A DNA stretch of 64,000 bases from Trichomonas vaginalis G3 (lineage: Eukaryota > Parabasalia > Trichomonadida > Trichomonadidae). Below, piece after piece: positions 17,135 to 29,291 of this stretch. Made by a program: the position numbers and the translations under genes. The DNA is taken from NCBI RefSeq assembly GCF_026262505.1, contig NC_067207.1, positions 21,482,082 through 21,546,081 on the forward strand, in the 5' to 3' direction. Every line of letters begins with the position of its first letter. Within the stretch, counting starts at the first letter, position 1. Under the pieces are notes generated by a model, which was not told the origin of the DNA, searched no databases, and worked only from the letters and a program-made list of their open reading frames with translations.

Positions 17135-19060
17135 TTAGTCCTTCATTCCTGTGTCATACTTCCTCTTTGTGAAGTAGTATGAATCTGGATAAGTAGTGTT
17201 AGTTCTATTATTTGTAGACTTTACAACGTAGAATGCCTTGAACATTCTGTACTCATTCTTTTCAGTGTTTGTGTCAAGTGTCTGCTTCAATATATTAGAC
17301 TTCTCTCTGATTAACTTCTGTGTATTATCATCTGGCTTTTGAAGCTTGCAAAGGATGTAGTTATCCTTGTAAACCTTGATTTCGCAAGGAACTGTACCGA
17401 GTGTAATTGTGACATTTTGGTAATTATCATAATTGTTACCAACGATGGCGACTAAGTTCTGTCCATCGATTGGTCCACGATCTGGGAAGAGAGATGTAAC
17501 ACCAAATATCTCTTTTAATTTTCTGTTTGCGCAGACTTGAGCGGCAGGTGGGCATGTAATGGAGCCTGCGAAACCAGAGAACTTGGCTTGTTGACCATCT
17601 TTCTTGCAGTAGTACTCTTCACCGTTGACAATCAATCTGACTCTGTGATCTGTACCACACCATGCTTCGTAGCATCTTGATGTTGAAAGCAAGCTGCCTG
17701 TGAAACCTTGTTGAAGTGTGGACATTGCGCATGTTGAGTTCGGTAAGAATGCTTCACCATACTTGGAGTAGTTGTAGTCTGGTTCGAACTCAACCATACG
17801 CTTCAAACCATTGTCACCTGTTGATCTGCATGAATACCATGGAAGAACTAAGTTTGCGTAATCAAGCATGTTATCCTGGCCGACAAGTGATTGTCCGTTT
17901 GGATTGTACCAGTCTTTTTTATTCATGTCTTCCGGTTCAACTTTTCCTGGATCGTTCCATTGAACAAGTGAGCATGTGCCTGTCCATGTGTAATCGTAGA
18001 AGCAAGCCTGGAGAGAGGTTGATTGGCATTGGTATGGAAGAGGAATAGAATGCTGTGGTGGTTTCAAAAGAATTGACTCGTTTACGTGGATCTTTGTATT
18101 GATGTGGTCATCTAAGTAAATGAGGTCTTCCATGAGGTTTTTGGATGGAACATACCATCCGGTATCTAACAATGTGTTGTAGAAGATTGGTGAAAGCCAG
18201 CCTGGACCGTATGTTCTACCTTGCATGAGATCTGTGAAGAAAAGTTTTTCGTTTGGATGGGAACCAGCTGTTCCGCCACCGCCTGAGTCTTCAAGTTCAA
18301 GGCCGATATTGATGAGTGTTTCATTTTTTACTTTGAATCTATTATTCACCCATTCTGTCAAACATGGAGATCTGACGTACATATGTGGAACCCTATTATC
18401 ATTGTAGCTTTCGTATTCGCCTTTAGATATTTCTTTACCTTGCCAATCGGTATAGTGGACAATTGTGGCTGTTTCTCCATAAGGTTGCCATTTATTAAAT
18501 AACGAGCTACTGAATGACAGAATGTGATTTAATTCGTGAATAACCGTTAAAATGAATTGTCTATCACCCGATTCTAGTGTTTGTGCCTCAAATGGTATCT
18601 TATTTGAATTAAGTGTAATTTCCCCATGTGTCGGTCTGCCAGTTGTGGGATGATTGTATGTAGAACGTGCAAATGCAAGGCCATTTGAACCTTTTTCAAA
18701 TGATTCAGCCTTTACATCAATAACGAGATCAAAATCATCATCTAAACTTCTTGCACGATCAGTAACATTAATACGTTTACTAAGAAAATCGTTTACATAA
18801 TTGAATGTTTTCTTGATTACTTCATTGTCAATTCCTTGCATTCGAAAATCAATTCTCAAATTATATGTTGCAGGATGAAGTTTTGGATTACATTTAAATT
18901 GATTTTCATTTGGATTTGATTCTGGAGTTGAAGTTGATTCATCCCGAAGATTTCGCAATGATTCTGGTTCACTTGAACGAAGTTGCTGATTCGTGTAAAT
19001 ATCATGCATACATGTGAATACTTGTGAGTTAACTGCTGAAGCAAAAAGGTGTAAGAACAT
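17135..19060 (-). CDS. GP63-like metalloprotease, unit 2
   Basis: Same 641-aa protein as unit 1 (identical over the whole frame), with HELNH, third His and Met-turn intact. ATG at 19058-19060. Lies between MULE copies 2 and 3. Confidence 0.92.
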   Translation of the reverse strand: MFLHLFASAVNSQVFTCMHDIYTNQQLRSSEPESLRNLRDESTSTPESNPNENQFKCNPKLHPATYNLRIDFRMQGIDNEVIKKTFNYVNDFLSKRINVTDRARSLDDDFDLVIDVKAESFEKGSNGLAFARSTYNHPTTGRPTHGEITLNSNKIPFEAQTLESGDRQFILTVIHELNHILSFSSSLFNKWQPYGETATIVHYTDWQGKEISKGEYESYNDNRVPHMYVRSPCLTEWVNNRFKVKNETLINIGLELEDSGGGGTAGSHPNEKLFFTDLMQGRTYGPGWLSPIFYNTLLDTGWYVPSKNLMEDLIYLDDHINTKIHVNESILLKPPQHSIPLPYQCQSTSLQACFYDYTWTGTCSLVQWNDPGKVEPEDMNKKDWYNPNGQSLVGQDNMLDYANLVLPWYSCRSTGDNGLKRMVEFEPDYNYSKYGEAFLPNSTCAMSTLQQGFTGSLLSTSRCYEAWCGTDHRVRLIVNGEEYYCKKDGQQAKFSGFAGSITCPPAAQVCANRKLKEIFGVTSLFPDRGPIDGQNLVAIVGNNYDNYQNVTITLGTVPCEIKVYKDNYILCKLQKPDDNTQKLIREKSNILKQTLDTNTEKNEYRMFKAFYVVKSTNNRTNTTYPDSYYFTKRKYDTGMKD

Positions 19061-19380
19061 ATGATAAATTTGAATTGAGTTGCATTTCAATATAATTGAA
19101 TTATGGCATTTAATAAAAATGCTTATGTTTTAATATCCTTTGATAATTATTCATTATTAAAAATAATTGATTAGATTTTTGTGTAGTCGTCAGAAAATTG
19201 AAAGCGCATCAGAGGTTTTTGAGTGTCTAAAAATATTAATTATACTTTTTGCTAAAATAAGGAATAAAAACAATACAAAGATTTTTTATTTGTTATTTAT
19301 TTCAAAAAAAAAGTCAAATTTATATTATTTATAAATTTTATTTATATTCACTTACTATCTTTGATCAAGAGATAGGAAAA

Positions 19381-21546
19381 GAGAAAGGGACAGACTAGCC
19401 CATTGTCACTTTTTAATTTAGCAAATGAACGCTTATGGAGTGGAGTTTTTGGGTAAATCTGATTTGCTTATAAATGAAATAAAATCAAAAGAAACCATAT
19501 TGGCATTATATTATGCAAAAATAAATGATCTTACTTAGTACTTTTAAAGTTAATTTCAGAAAAAATTTGACACAATGGTATCCGGCACATACAAGTGGTG
19601 TACAACCAAAATATAAGTTGGTTTAAACATATATTGCTATATCTCATGATCTTACTTAGTACTTTTAAAGTTAATTTCAGAAAAAATTTGACACAATGGT
19701 ATCCGGCACATACAAGTGGTGTACAACCAAAATTTCATATCCCTAGTTTTACATTTATGTTTAGTTTTATTTCACCTAATTTTCAAAGATCATAATTGAA
19801 TTAGATGGCCAAGCTATTCAAAACACGACCAAGCTTATCAAAATAAGACCAATATATTCAAAATTCTTTATTCTTTCAAATCATTTCATTTTAATGCAGA
19901 TCCAAGATCACGAACTCACATATATCGAGTTGCTTAAGTATGGAGTGCAACAAGAAATCCAAGCAGGTTGTAGTTATTCATATAAAACTAGGAAAGAAAG
20001 AAATCAAATCCAAATTAATTGTAAGTGGCCGAATTGTCCATGTCGCTTCCTTGTTGATACACTTCCCGATGACAAGTACCACATACGAAAATGTATTAAC
20101 ACCCACAATCATTCTGCCCCTTTTCCAAACAAATCACAACAAATTACATCATATTTTTATAGATCTTATTTAACAAGATATTTTGAATCAAATCAAGACC
20201 GTGTTTACACACAATTAAGGTGTTTCAAAGATCTTAATATCCCATTTGATAGTGGGATCATTCCGGAAATGTTTCAACAATCTACAGATGCTTTAAAAAA
20301 GTTTTCTAAACGCCTTCATGCAATCAATACCCGTTTCTCAGCGGATGATGTTACATCTCTTGCAATTTTTGTCGACATGGTTAAGAGTCATTCTCCGGAT
20401 GATCTCATCGAGTTTATTCACGAGCCAGATCGTATGATTTTCTATTACGCCCCATTCGAAGCAAATGCTTTTTCACATCAAATACAAACTTATCACATTG
20501 ATTCCACTTATAAGCTCTTGCGCTCTCGCATACCATTTTATGCCGTCACTGGCAAATTCGCGGAATCAATTGTTTTTCCGTTTTTGTATTTTTTCGTTTG
20601 GCCCGACACAAGTGAAAATATACAAGTTTGTCTCACAGCATATTTTGGCTCCATCAATCGCGAACCATCTTATTTTTCAATGGACTGCGCACCTCAAATC
20701 ACAAATGCTGTTGAAACAGCCATCCCTTTATGCCAGATCATTTGGTGTGGCGTTCATGTGTTGCGCGCTGTCATGAGAAAGGCTGAAAAGTTTCAAGATC
20801 GTTCCAACTTCGAAACTTTCTATAACTTAATGAAGTTATTGGTCTTTGGTTCTGAAGAGGAAGAAATTGATCCTGATGAAGTTTACAACAATTTAGAAGA
20901 AATTTTAAATGAGGAACCTGCTGCCCGTGAATACTTTGACCGACAGTGGCGCCATCATCTTGACAGGTGGATGCTTCGCTATAGAAATGAAGGAGATGGA
21001 ACAAACAACATCTCGGAATCACATTTCAAGGTTTTGAAGCACCAGTACTTCCCAGAAAGGCGAAATCTTTGACTCGATGAACTTGTCATCGAGTTATATT
21101 CCAGTGTTGTTCCTTCATTCCTGATTAAGTTGCAAATTAAAGGTCTGGATTCAGAGAGAAGTGTTAAAGTTATCAAAAAAGTCACAAGAGATTTCGAAGA
21201 AATGACACAATTTAAAAAAGTCGAATGCATCAGTATGCTTGAAGCTGTTCAGAAAGGTCTGAAAAATGATACACTTGATCCCAACATTGTTTACTCAACA
21301 TTAAAAATATTATTGCAAAGAAAACATTTGATTTAATAAACATTTAATTTATTATAATTAATTTTTTATTACAGTATAGTAAAAAATGCTATAAATAAAT
21401 TATTATATTTTATTAAAATGTGACTTTTAATAGTAAGTGAATAAAATAAATCAGGAATTGGGAAAGAAATAAGGTTAATTAAAATAATGAAAATTACAAG
21501 TTTAAGGTTAATGAAAAGTGACAATGGGCGAGTTTGTCCCCCACTC
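19381..21546 (+). mobile_element. MULE copy 3
   Basis: Complete element with both TIRs. Flanked by GATAGGAAAA at 19371-19380 and 21547-21556. Two 121-bp repeats at 19525-19733. Confidence 0.9.
19894..21072 (+). CDS. MULE transposase copy 3 (TGA-shortened, 392 aa)
   Basis: Identical to copy 1 over 392 codons, with zinc finger and DDE residues intact. The stop TGA is at 21070-21072 and the frame stays open beyond it to 21336. Confidence 0.85.
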   Translation: MQIQDHELTYIELLKYGVQQEIQAGCSYSYKTRKERNQIQINCKWPNCPCRFLVDTLPDDKYHIRKCINTHNHSAPFPNKSQQITSYFYRSYLTRYFESNQDRVYTQLRCFKDLNIPFDSGIIPEMFQQSTDALKKFSKRLHAINTRFSADDVTSLAIFVDMVKSHSPDDLIEFIHEPDRMIFYYAPFEANAFSHQIQTYHIDSTYKLLRSRIPFYAVTGKFAESIVFPFLYFFVWPDTSENIQVCLTAYFGSINREPSYFSMDCAPQITNAVETAIPLCQIIWCGVHVLRAVMRKAEKFQDRSNFETFYNLMKLLVFGSEEEEIDPDEVYNNLEEILNEEPAAREYFDRQWRHHLDRWMLRYRNEGDGTNNISESHFKVLKHQYFPERRNL

Positions 21547-21718
21547 GATAGGAAAATGAATTTAACATTTCAAATTTTTCATGATGAATACAATTCGTGC
21601 ACTTAATAAATAAAGCATTAAACACCCAAATAAAGGCATAGATCGATATATAATACTAAATAATTAGAGAAAAAAAATTATATTCAACTTTTTCAATATT
21701 GAAAAAGATTGAACTCTT

Positions 21719-23644
21719 TTAGTCCTTCATTCCTGTGTCATACTTCCTCTTTGTGAAGTAGTATGAATCTGGATAAGTAGTGTTAGTTCTATTATTTGTA
21801 GACTTTACAACGTAGAATGCCTTGAACATTCTGTACTCATTCTTTTCAGTGTTTGTGTCAAGTGTCTGCTTCAATATATTAGACTTCTCTCTGATTAACT
21901 TCTGTGTATTATCATCTGGCTTTTGAAGCTTGCAAAGGATGTAGTTATCCTTGTAAACCTTGATTTCGCAAGGAACTGTACCGAGTGTAATTGTGACATT
22001 TTGGTAATTATCATAATTGTTACCAACGATGGCGACTAAGTTCTGTCCATCGATTGGTCCACGATCTGGGAAGAGAGATGTAACACCAAATATCTCTTTT
22101 AATTTTCTGTTTGCGCAGACTTGAGCGGCAGGTGGGCATGTAATGGAGCCTGCGAAACCAGAGAACTTGGCTTGTTGACCATCTTTCTTGCAGTAGTACT
22201 CTTCACCGTTGACAATCAATCTGACTCTGTGATCTGTACCACACCATGCTTCGTAGCATCTTGATGTTGAAAGCAAGCTGCCTGTGAAACCTTGTTGAAG
22301 TGTGGACATTGCGCATGTTGAGTTCGGTAAGAATGCTTCACCATACTTGGAGTAGTTGTAGTCTGGTTCGAACTCAACCATACGCTTCAAACCATTGTCA
22401 CCTGTTGATCTGCATGAATACCATGGAAGAACTAAGTTTGCGTAATCAAGCATGTTATCCTGGCCGACAAGTGATTGTCCGTTTGGATTGTACCAGTCTT
22501 TTTTATTCATGTCTTCCGGTTCAACTTTTCCTGGATCGTTCCATTGAACAAGTGAGCATGTGCCTGTCCATGTGTAATCGTAGAAGCAAGCCTGGAGAGA
22601 GGTTGATTGGCATTGGTATGGAAGAGGAATAGAATGCTGTGGTGGTTTCAAAAGAATTGACTCGTTTACGTGGATCTTTGTATTGATGTGGTCATCTAAG
22701 TAAATGAGGTCTTCCATGAGGTTTTTGGATGGAACATACCATCCGGTATCTAACAATGTGTTGTAGAAGATTGGTGAAAGCCAGCCTGGACCGTATGTTC
22801 TACCTTGCATGAGATCTGTGAAGAAAAGTTTTTCGTTTGGATGGGAACCAGCTGTTCCGCCACCGCCTGAGTCTTCAAGTTCAAGGCCGATATTGATGAG
22901 TGTTTCATTTTTTACTTTGAATCTATTATTCACCCATTCTGTCAAACATGGAGATCTGACGTACATATGTGGAACCCTATTATCATTGTAGCTTTCGTAT
23001 TCGCCTTTAGATATTTCTTTACCTTGCCAATCGGTATAGTGGACAATTGTGGCTGTTTCTCCATAAGGTTGCCATTTATTAAATAACGAGCTACTGAATG
23101 ACAGAATGTGATTTAATTCGTGAATAACCGTTAAAATGAATTGTCTATCACCCGATTCTAGTGTTTGTGCCTCAAATGGTATCTTATTTGAATTAAGTGT
23201 AATTTCCCCATGTGTCGGTCTGCCAGTTGTGGGATGATTGTATGTAGAACGTGCAAATGCAAGGCCATTTGAACCTTTTTCAAATGATTCAGCCTTTACA
23301 TCAATAACGAGATCAAAATCATCATCTAAACTTCTTGCACGATCAGTAACATTAATACGTTTACTAAGAAAATCGTTTACATAATTGAATGTTTTCTTGA
23401 TTACTTCATTGTCAATTCCTTGCATTCGAAAATCAATTCTCAAATTATATGTTGCAGGATGAAGTTTTGGATTACATTTAAATTGATTTTCATTTGGATT
23501 TGATTCTGGAGTTGAAGTTGATTCATCCCGAAGATTTCGCAATGATTCTGGTTCACTTGAACGAAGTTGCTGATTCGTGTAAATATCATGCATACATGTG
23601 AATACTTGTGAGTTAACTGCTGAAGCAAAAAGGTGTAAGAACAT
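21719..23644 (-). CDS. GP63-like metalloprotease, unit 3
   Basis: Intact 641-aa copy, identical to unit 1. ATG at 23642-23644; lies between MULE copies 3 and 4. Confidence 0.92.
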   Translation of the reverse strand: MFLHLFASAVNSQVFTCMHDIYTNQQLRSSEPESLRNLRDESTSTPESNPNENQFKCNPKLHPATYNLRIDFRMQGIDNEVIKKTFNYVNDFLSKRINVTDRARSLDDDFDLVIDVKAESFEKGSNGLAFARSTYNHPTTGRPTHGEITLNSNKIPFEAQTLESGDRQFILTVIHELNHILSFSSSLFNKWQPYGETATIVHYTDWQGKEISKGEYESYNDNRVPHMYVRSPCLTEWVNNRFKVKNETLINIGLELEDSGGGGTAGSHPNEKLFFTDLMQGRTYGPGWLSPIFYNTLLDTGWYVPSKNLMEDLIYLDDHINTKIHVNESILLKPPQHSIPLPYQCQSTSLQACFYDYTWTGTCSLVQWNDPGKVEPEDMNKKDWYNPNGQSLVGQDNMLDYANLVLPWYSCRSTGDNGLKRMVEFEPDYNYSKYGEAFLPNSTCAMSTLQQGFTGSLLSTSRCYEAWCGTDHRVRLIVNGEEYYCKKDGQQAKFSGFAGSITCPPAAQVCANRKLKEIFGVTSLFPDRGPIDGQNLVAIVGNNYDNYQNVTITLGTVPCEIKVYKDNYILCKLQKPDDNTQKLIREKSNILKQTLDTNTEKNEYRMFKAFYVVKSTNNRTNTTYPDSYYFTKRKYDTGMKD

Positions 23645-23963
23645 ATGATAAATTTGAATTGAGTTGCATTTCAATATAATTGAATTATGGCATTTAATAA
23701 AAATGCTTATGTTTTAATATCCTTTGATAATTATTCATTATTAAAAATAATTGATTAGATTTTTGTGTAGTCGTCAGAAAATTGAAAGCGCATCAGAGGT
23801 TTTTGAGTGTCTAAAAATATTAATTATACTTTTTGCTAAAATAAGGAATAAAAACAATACAAAGATTTTTTATTTGTTATTTATTTCAAAAAAAAGTCAA
23901 ATTTATATTATTTATAAATTTTATTTATATTCACTTACTATCTTTGATCAAGAGATAGGAAAA

Positions 23964-26125
23964 GAGAAAGGGACAGACTAGCCCATTGTCACTTTTTAAT
24001 TTAGCAAATGAACGCTTATGGAGTGGAGTTTTTGGGTAAATCTGATTTGCTTATAAATGAAATAAAATCAAAAGAAACCATATTGGCATTATATTATGCA
24101 AAAATAAATGATCTTACTTAGTACTTTTAAAGTTAATTTCAGAAAAAATTTGACACAATGGTATCCGGCACATACAAGTGGTGTACAACCAAAATATAAG
24201 TTGGTTTAAACATATATTGCTATATCTCATGATCTTACTTAGTACTTTTAAAGTTAATTTCAGAAAAAATTTGACACAATGGTATCCGGCACATACAAGT
24301 GGTGTACAACCAAAATTTCATATCCCTAGTTTTACATTTATGTTTAGTTTTATTTCACCTAATTTTCAAAGATCATAATTGAATTAGATGGCCAAGCTAT
24401 TCAAAACACGACCAAGCTTATCAAAATAAGACCAATATATTCAAAATTCTTTATTCTTTCAAATCATTTCATTTTAATGCAGATCCAAGATCACGAACTC
24501 ACATATATCGAGTTGCTTAAGTATGGAGTGCAACAAGAAATCCAAGCAGGTTGTAGTTATTCATATAAAACTAGGAAAGAAAGAAATCAAATCCAAATTA
24601 ATTGTAAGTGGCCGAATTGTCCATGTCGCTTCCTTGTTGATACACTTCCCGATGACAAGTACCACATACGAAAATGTATTAACACCCACAATCATTCTGC
24701 CCTTTTCCAAACAAATCACAACAAATTACATCATATTTTTATAGATCTTATTTAACAAGATATTTTGAATCAAATCAAGACCGTGTTTACACACAATTAA
24801 GGTGTTTCAAAGATCTTAATATCCCATTTGATAGTGGGATCATTCCGGAAATGTTTCAACAATCTACAGATGCTTTAAAAAAGTTTTCTAAACGCCTTCA
24901 TGCAATCAATACCCGTTTCTCAGCGGATGATGTTACATCTCTTGCAATTTTTGTCGACATGGTTAAGAGTCATTCTCCGGATGATCTCATCGAGTTTATT
25001 CACGAGCCAGATCGTATGATTTTCTATTACGCCCCATTCGAAGCAAATGCTTTTTCACATCAAATACAAACTTATCACATTGATTCCACTTATAAGCTCT
25101 TGCGCTCTCGCATACCATTTTATGCCGTCACTGGCAAATTCGCGGAATCAATTGTTTTTCCGTTTTTGTATTTTTCGTTTGGCCCGACACAAGTGAAAAT
25201 ATACAAGTTTCTCACAGCATATTTTGGCTCCATCAATCGCGAACCATCTTATTTTTCAATGGACTGCGCACCTCAAATCACAAATGCTGTTGAAACAGCC
25301 ATCCCTTTATGCCAGATCATTTGGTGTGGCGTTCATGTGTTGCGCGCTGTCATGAGAAAGGCTGAAAAGTTTCAAGATCGTTCCAACTTCGAAACTTTCT
25401 ATAACTTAATGAAGTTATTGGTCTTTGGTTCTGAAGAGGAAGAAATTGATCCTGATGAAGTTTACAACAATTTAGAAGAAATTTTAAATGAGGAACCTGC
25501 TGCCCGTGAATACTTTGACCGACAGTGGCGCCATCATCTTGACAGGTGGATGCTTCGCTATAGAAATGAAGGAGATGGAACAAACAACATCTCGGAATCA
25601 CATTTCAAGGTTTTGAAGCACCAGTACTTCCCAGAAAGGCGAAATCTTTGACTCGATGAACTTGTCATCGAGTTATATTCCAGTGTTGTTCCTTCATTCC
25701 TGATTAAGTTGCAAATTAAAGGTCTGGATTCAGAGAGAAGTGTTAAAGTTATCAAAAAAGTCACAAGAGATTTCGAAGAAATGACACAATTTAAAAAAGT
25801 CGAATGCATCAGTATGCTTGAAGCTGTTCAGAAAGGTCTGAAAAATGATACACTTGATCCCAACATTGTTTACTCAACATTAAAAATATTATTGCAAAGA
25901 AAACATTTGATTTAATAAACATTTAATTTATTATAATTAATTTTTTATTACAGTATAGTAAAAAATGCTATAAATAAATTATTATATTTTATTAAAATGT
26001 GACTTTTAATAGTAAGTGAATAAAATAAATCAGGAATTGGGAAAGAAATAAGGTTAATTAAAATAATGAAAATTACAAGTTTAAGGTTAATGAAAAGTGA
26101 CAATGGGCGAGTTTGTCCCCCACTC
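23964..26125 (+). mobile_element. MULE copy 4
   Basis: Both TIRs present. Flanked by GATAGGAAAA at 23954-23963 and 26126-26135. Two 121-bp repeats at 24108-24316. Slightly shorter than copy 3 because of small deletions in the transposase. Confidence 0.9.
24477..25915 (+). pseudogene. MULE transposase copy 4, frameshifted
   Basis: Starts as copy 1, then loses one C in a C run near 24700, which ends the first frame at 24755. Further deletions (one T near 25176, two bases near 25208) follow, and the shared TGA is at 25649-25651. No substitutions were noticed, only indels in short runs, so consensus error is possible. Confidence 0.75.
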
Positions 26126-26296
26126 GATAGGAAAATGAATTTAACATTTCAAATTTTTCATGATGAATACAATTCGTGCACTTAATAAATAAAGCATTAA
26201 ACACCCAAATAAAGGCATAGATCGATATATAATACTAAATAATTAGAGAAAAAAATTATATTCAACTTTTTCAATATTGAAAAAGATTGAACTCTT

Positions 26297-28218
26297 TTAG
26301 TCCTTCATTCCTGTGTCATACTTCCTCTTTGTGAAGTAGTATGAATCTGGATAAGTAGTGTTAGTTCTATTATTTGTAGACTTTACAACGTAGAATGCCT
26401 TGAACATTCTGTACTCATTCTTTTCAGTGTTTGTGTCAAGTGTCTGCTTCAATATATTAGACTTCTCTCTGATTAACTTCTGTGTATTATCATCTGGCTT
26501 TTGAAGCTTGCAAAGGATGTAGTTATCCTTGTAAACCTTGATTTCGCAAGGAACTGTACCGAGTGTAATTGTGACATTTTGGTAATTATCATAATTGTTA
26601 CCAACGATGGCGACTAAGTTCTGTCCATCGATTGGTCCACGATCTGGGAAGAGAGATGTAACACCAAATATCTCTTTTAATTTTCTGTTTGCGCAGACTT
26701 GAGCGGCAGGTGGGCATGTAATGGAGCCTGCGAAACCAGAGAACTTGGCTTGTTGACCATCTTCTTGCAGTAGTACTCTTCACCGTTGACAATCAATCTG
26801 ACTCTGTGATCTGTACCACACCATGCTTCGTAGCATCTTGATGTTGAAAGCAAGCTGCCTGTGAAACCTTGTTGAAGTGTGGACATTGCGCATGTTGAGT
26901 TCGGTAAGAATGCTTCACCATACTTGGAGTAGTTGTAGTCTGGTTCGAACTCAACCATACGCTTCAAACCATTGTCACCTGTTGATCTGCATGAATACCA
27001 TGGAAGAACTAAGTTTGCGTAATCAAGCATGTTATCCTGGCCGACAAGTGATTGTCCGTTTGGATTGTACCAGTCTTTTTTATTCATGTCTTCCGGTTCA
27101 ACTTTTCCTGGATCGTTCCATTGAACAAGTGAGCATGTGCTGTCCATGTGTAATCGTAGAAGCAAGCCTGGAGAGAGGTTGATTGGCATTGGTATGGAAG
27201 AGGAATAGAATGCTGTGGTGGTTTCAAAAGAATTGACTCGTTTACGTGGATCTTTGTATTGATGTGGTCATCTAAGTAAATGAGGTCTTCCATGAGGTTT
27301 TTGGATGGAACATACCATCCGGTATCTAACAATGTGTTGTAGAAGATTGGTGAAAGCCAGCCTGGACCGTATGTTCTACCTTGCATGAGATCTGTGAAGA
27401 AAAGTTTTTCGTTTGGATGGGAACCAGCTGTTCCGCCACCGCCTGAGTCTTCAAGTTCAAGGCCGATATTGATGAGTGTTTCATTTTTTACTTTGAATCT
27501 ATTATTCACCCATTCTGTCAAACATGGAGATCTGACGTACATATGTGGAACCCTATTATCATTGTAGCTTTCGTATTCGCCTTTAGATATTTCTTTACCT
27601 TGCCAATCGGTATAGTGGACAATTGTGGCTGTTTCTCCATAAGGTTGCCATTTATTAAATAACGAGCTACTGAATGACACAGAATGTGATTTAATTCGTG
27701 AATAACCGTTAAAATGAATTGTCTATCACCCGATTCTAGTGTTTGTGCCTCAAATGGTATCTTATTTGAATTAAGTGTAATTTCCCCATGTGTCGGTCTG
27801 CCAGTTGTGGGATGATTGTATGTAGAACGTGCAAATGCAAGGCCATTTGAACCTTTTTCAAATGATTCAGCCTTTACATCAATAACGAGATCAAAATCAT
27901 CATCTAAACTTTGCACGATCAGTAACATTAATACGTTTACTAAGAAAATCGTTTACATAATTGAATGTTTTCTTGATTACTTCATTGTCAATTCCTTGCA
28001 TTCGAAATCAATTCTCAAATTATATGTTGCAGGATGAAGTTTTGGATTACATTTAAATTGATTTTCATTTGATTTGATTCTGGAGTTGAAGTTGATTCAT
28101 CCCGAAGATTTCGCAATGATTCTGGTTCACTTGAACGAAGTTGCTGATTCGTGTAAATATCATGCATACATGTGAATACTTGTGAGTTAACTGCTGAAGC
28201 AAAAAGGTGTAAGAACAT
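26297..28218 (-). pseudogene. GP63-like metalloprotease, unit 4, several frameshifts
   Basis: Same gene as unit 1 but with about six small indels. Examples: one T lost near 26761, one C near 27140, two bases (AC) gained near 27680, two bases lost near 27911, one A lost near 28006 and one G lost near 28071. The HELNH region is present but out of frame with both ends. All changes are one- or two-base indels in short runs. Confidence 0.8.
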
Positions 28219-28679
28219 ATGATAAATTTGAATTGAGTTGCATTCAATATAATTGAATTATGGCATTTAATAAAAATGCTTATTTTTAATATCCTTTGAT
28301 AATTATTCATTATTAAAAAATAATTGATTAGATTTTTGTGTAGTCGTCAGAAAATTGAAAGCGCATCAGAGGTTTTTGAGTGTCAAAAATATTAATTATA
28401 CTTTTTGCTAAAATAAGGAATAAAAACAATACAAAGATTTTTTATTTGTTATTTATTTCAAAAAAAAGTCAAATTTATATTATTTATAAATTTTATTTAT
28501 ATTCACTTACTATCTTTGATCAAGAGATAGGAAAAGAGAAAGGGACAGACTAGCCCATTGTCACTTTTTAATTTAGCAAATGAACGCTTATGGAGTGGAG
28601 TTTTTGGGTAAATCTGATTTGCTTATAAATGAAATAAAATCAAAAGAAACCATATTGGCATTATATTATGCAAAAATAA

Positions 28680-29129
28680 ATGATCTTACTTAGTACTTTT
28701 AAAGTTAATTTCAGAAAAAATTTGACACAATGGTATCCGGCACATACAAGTGGTGTACAACCAAAATATAAGTTGGTTTAAACATATATTGCTTATCTCA
28801 TGATCTTACTTAGTACTTTTAAAGTTAATTTCAGAAAAAATTTGACACAATGGTATCCGGCACATACAAGTGGTGTACAACCAAAATATAAGTTGGTTTA
28901 AACATATATTGCTATATCTCATGATCTTACTTAGTACTTTTAAAGTTAATTTCAGAAAAAATTTGACACAATGGTATCCGGCACATACAAGTGGTGTACA
29001 ACCAAAATATAAGTTGGTTTAAACATATATTGCTATATCTCATGATCTTACTTAGTACTTTTAAAGTTAATTTCAGAAAAAATTTGACACAATGGTATCC
29101 GGCACATACAAGTGGTGTACAACCAAAAT
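28680..29129 (+). repeat. 121-bp tandem repeat, four copies (MULE copy 5)
   Basis: Repeat starts at 28680, 28800, 28921 and 29042. The first is 120 bp because of a one-base deletion; the last is partial, as in other MULE copies. Confidence 0.9.
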
Positions 29130-29291
29130 TTCATATCCCTAGTTTTACATTTATGTTTAGTTTTATTTATCACCTAATTTTCAAAGATCATAATTGAATT
29201 AGATGGCCAAGCTATTCAAAACACGACCAAGCTTATCAAAATAAGACCAATATATTCAAAATTCTTTATTCTTTCAAATCATTTCATTTTA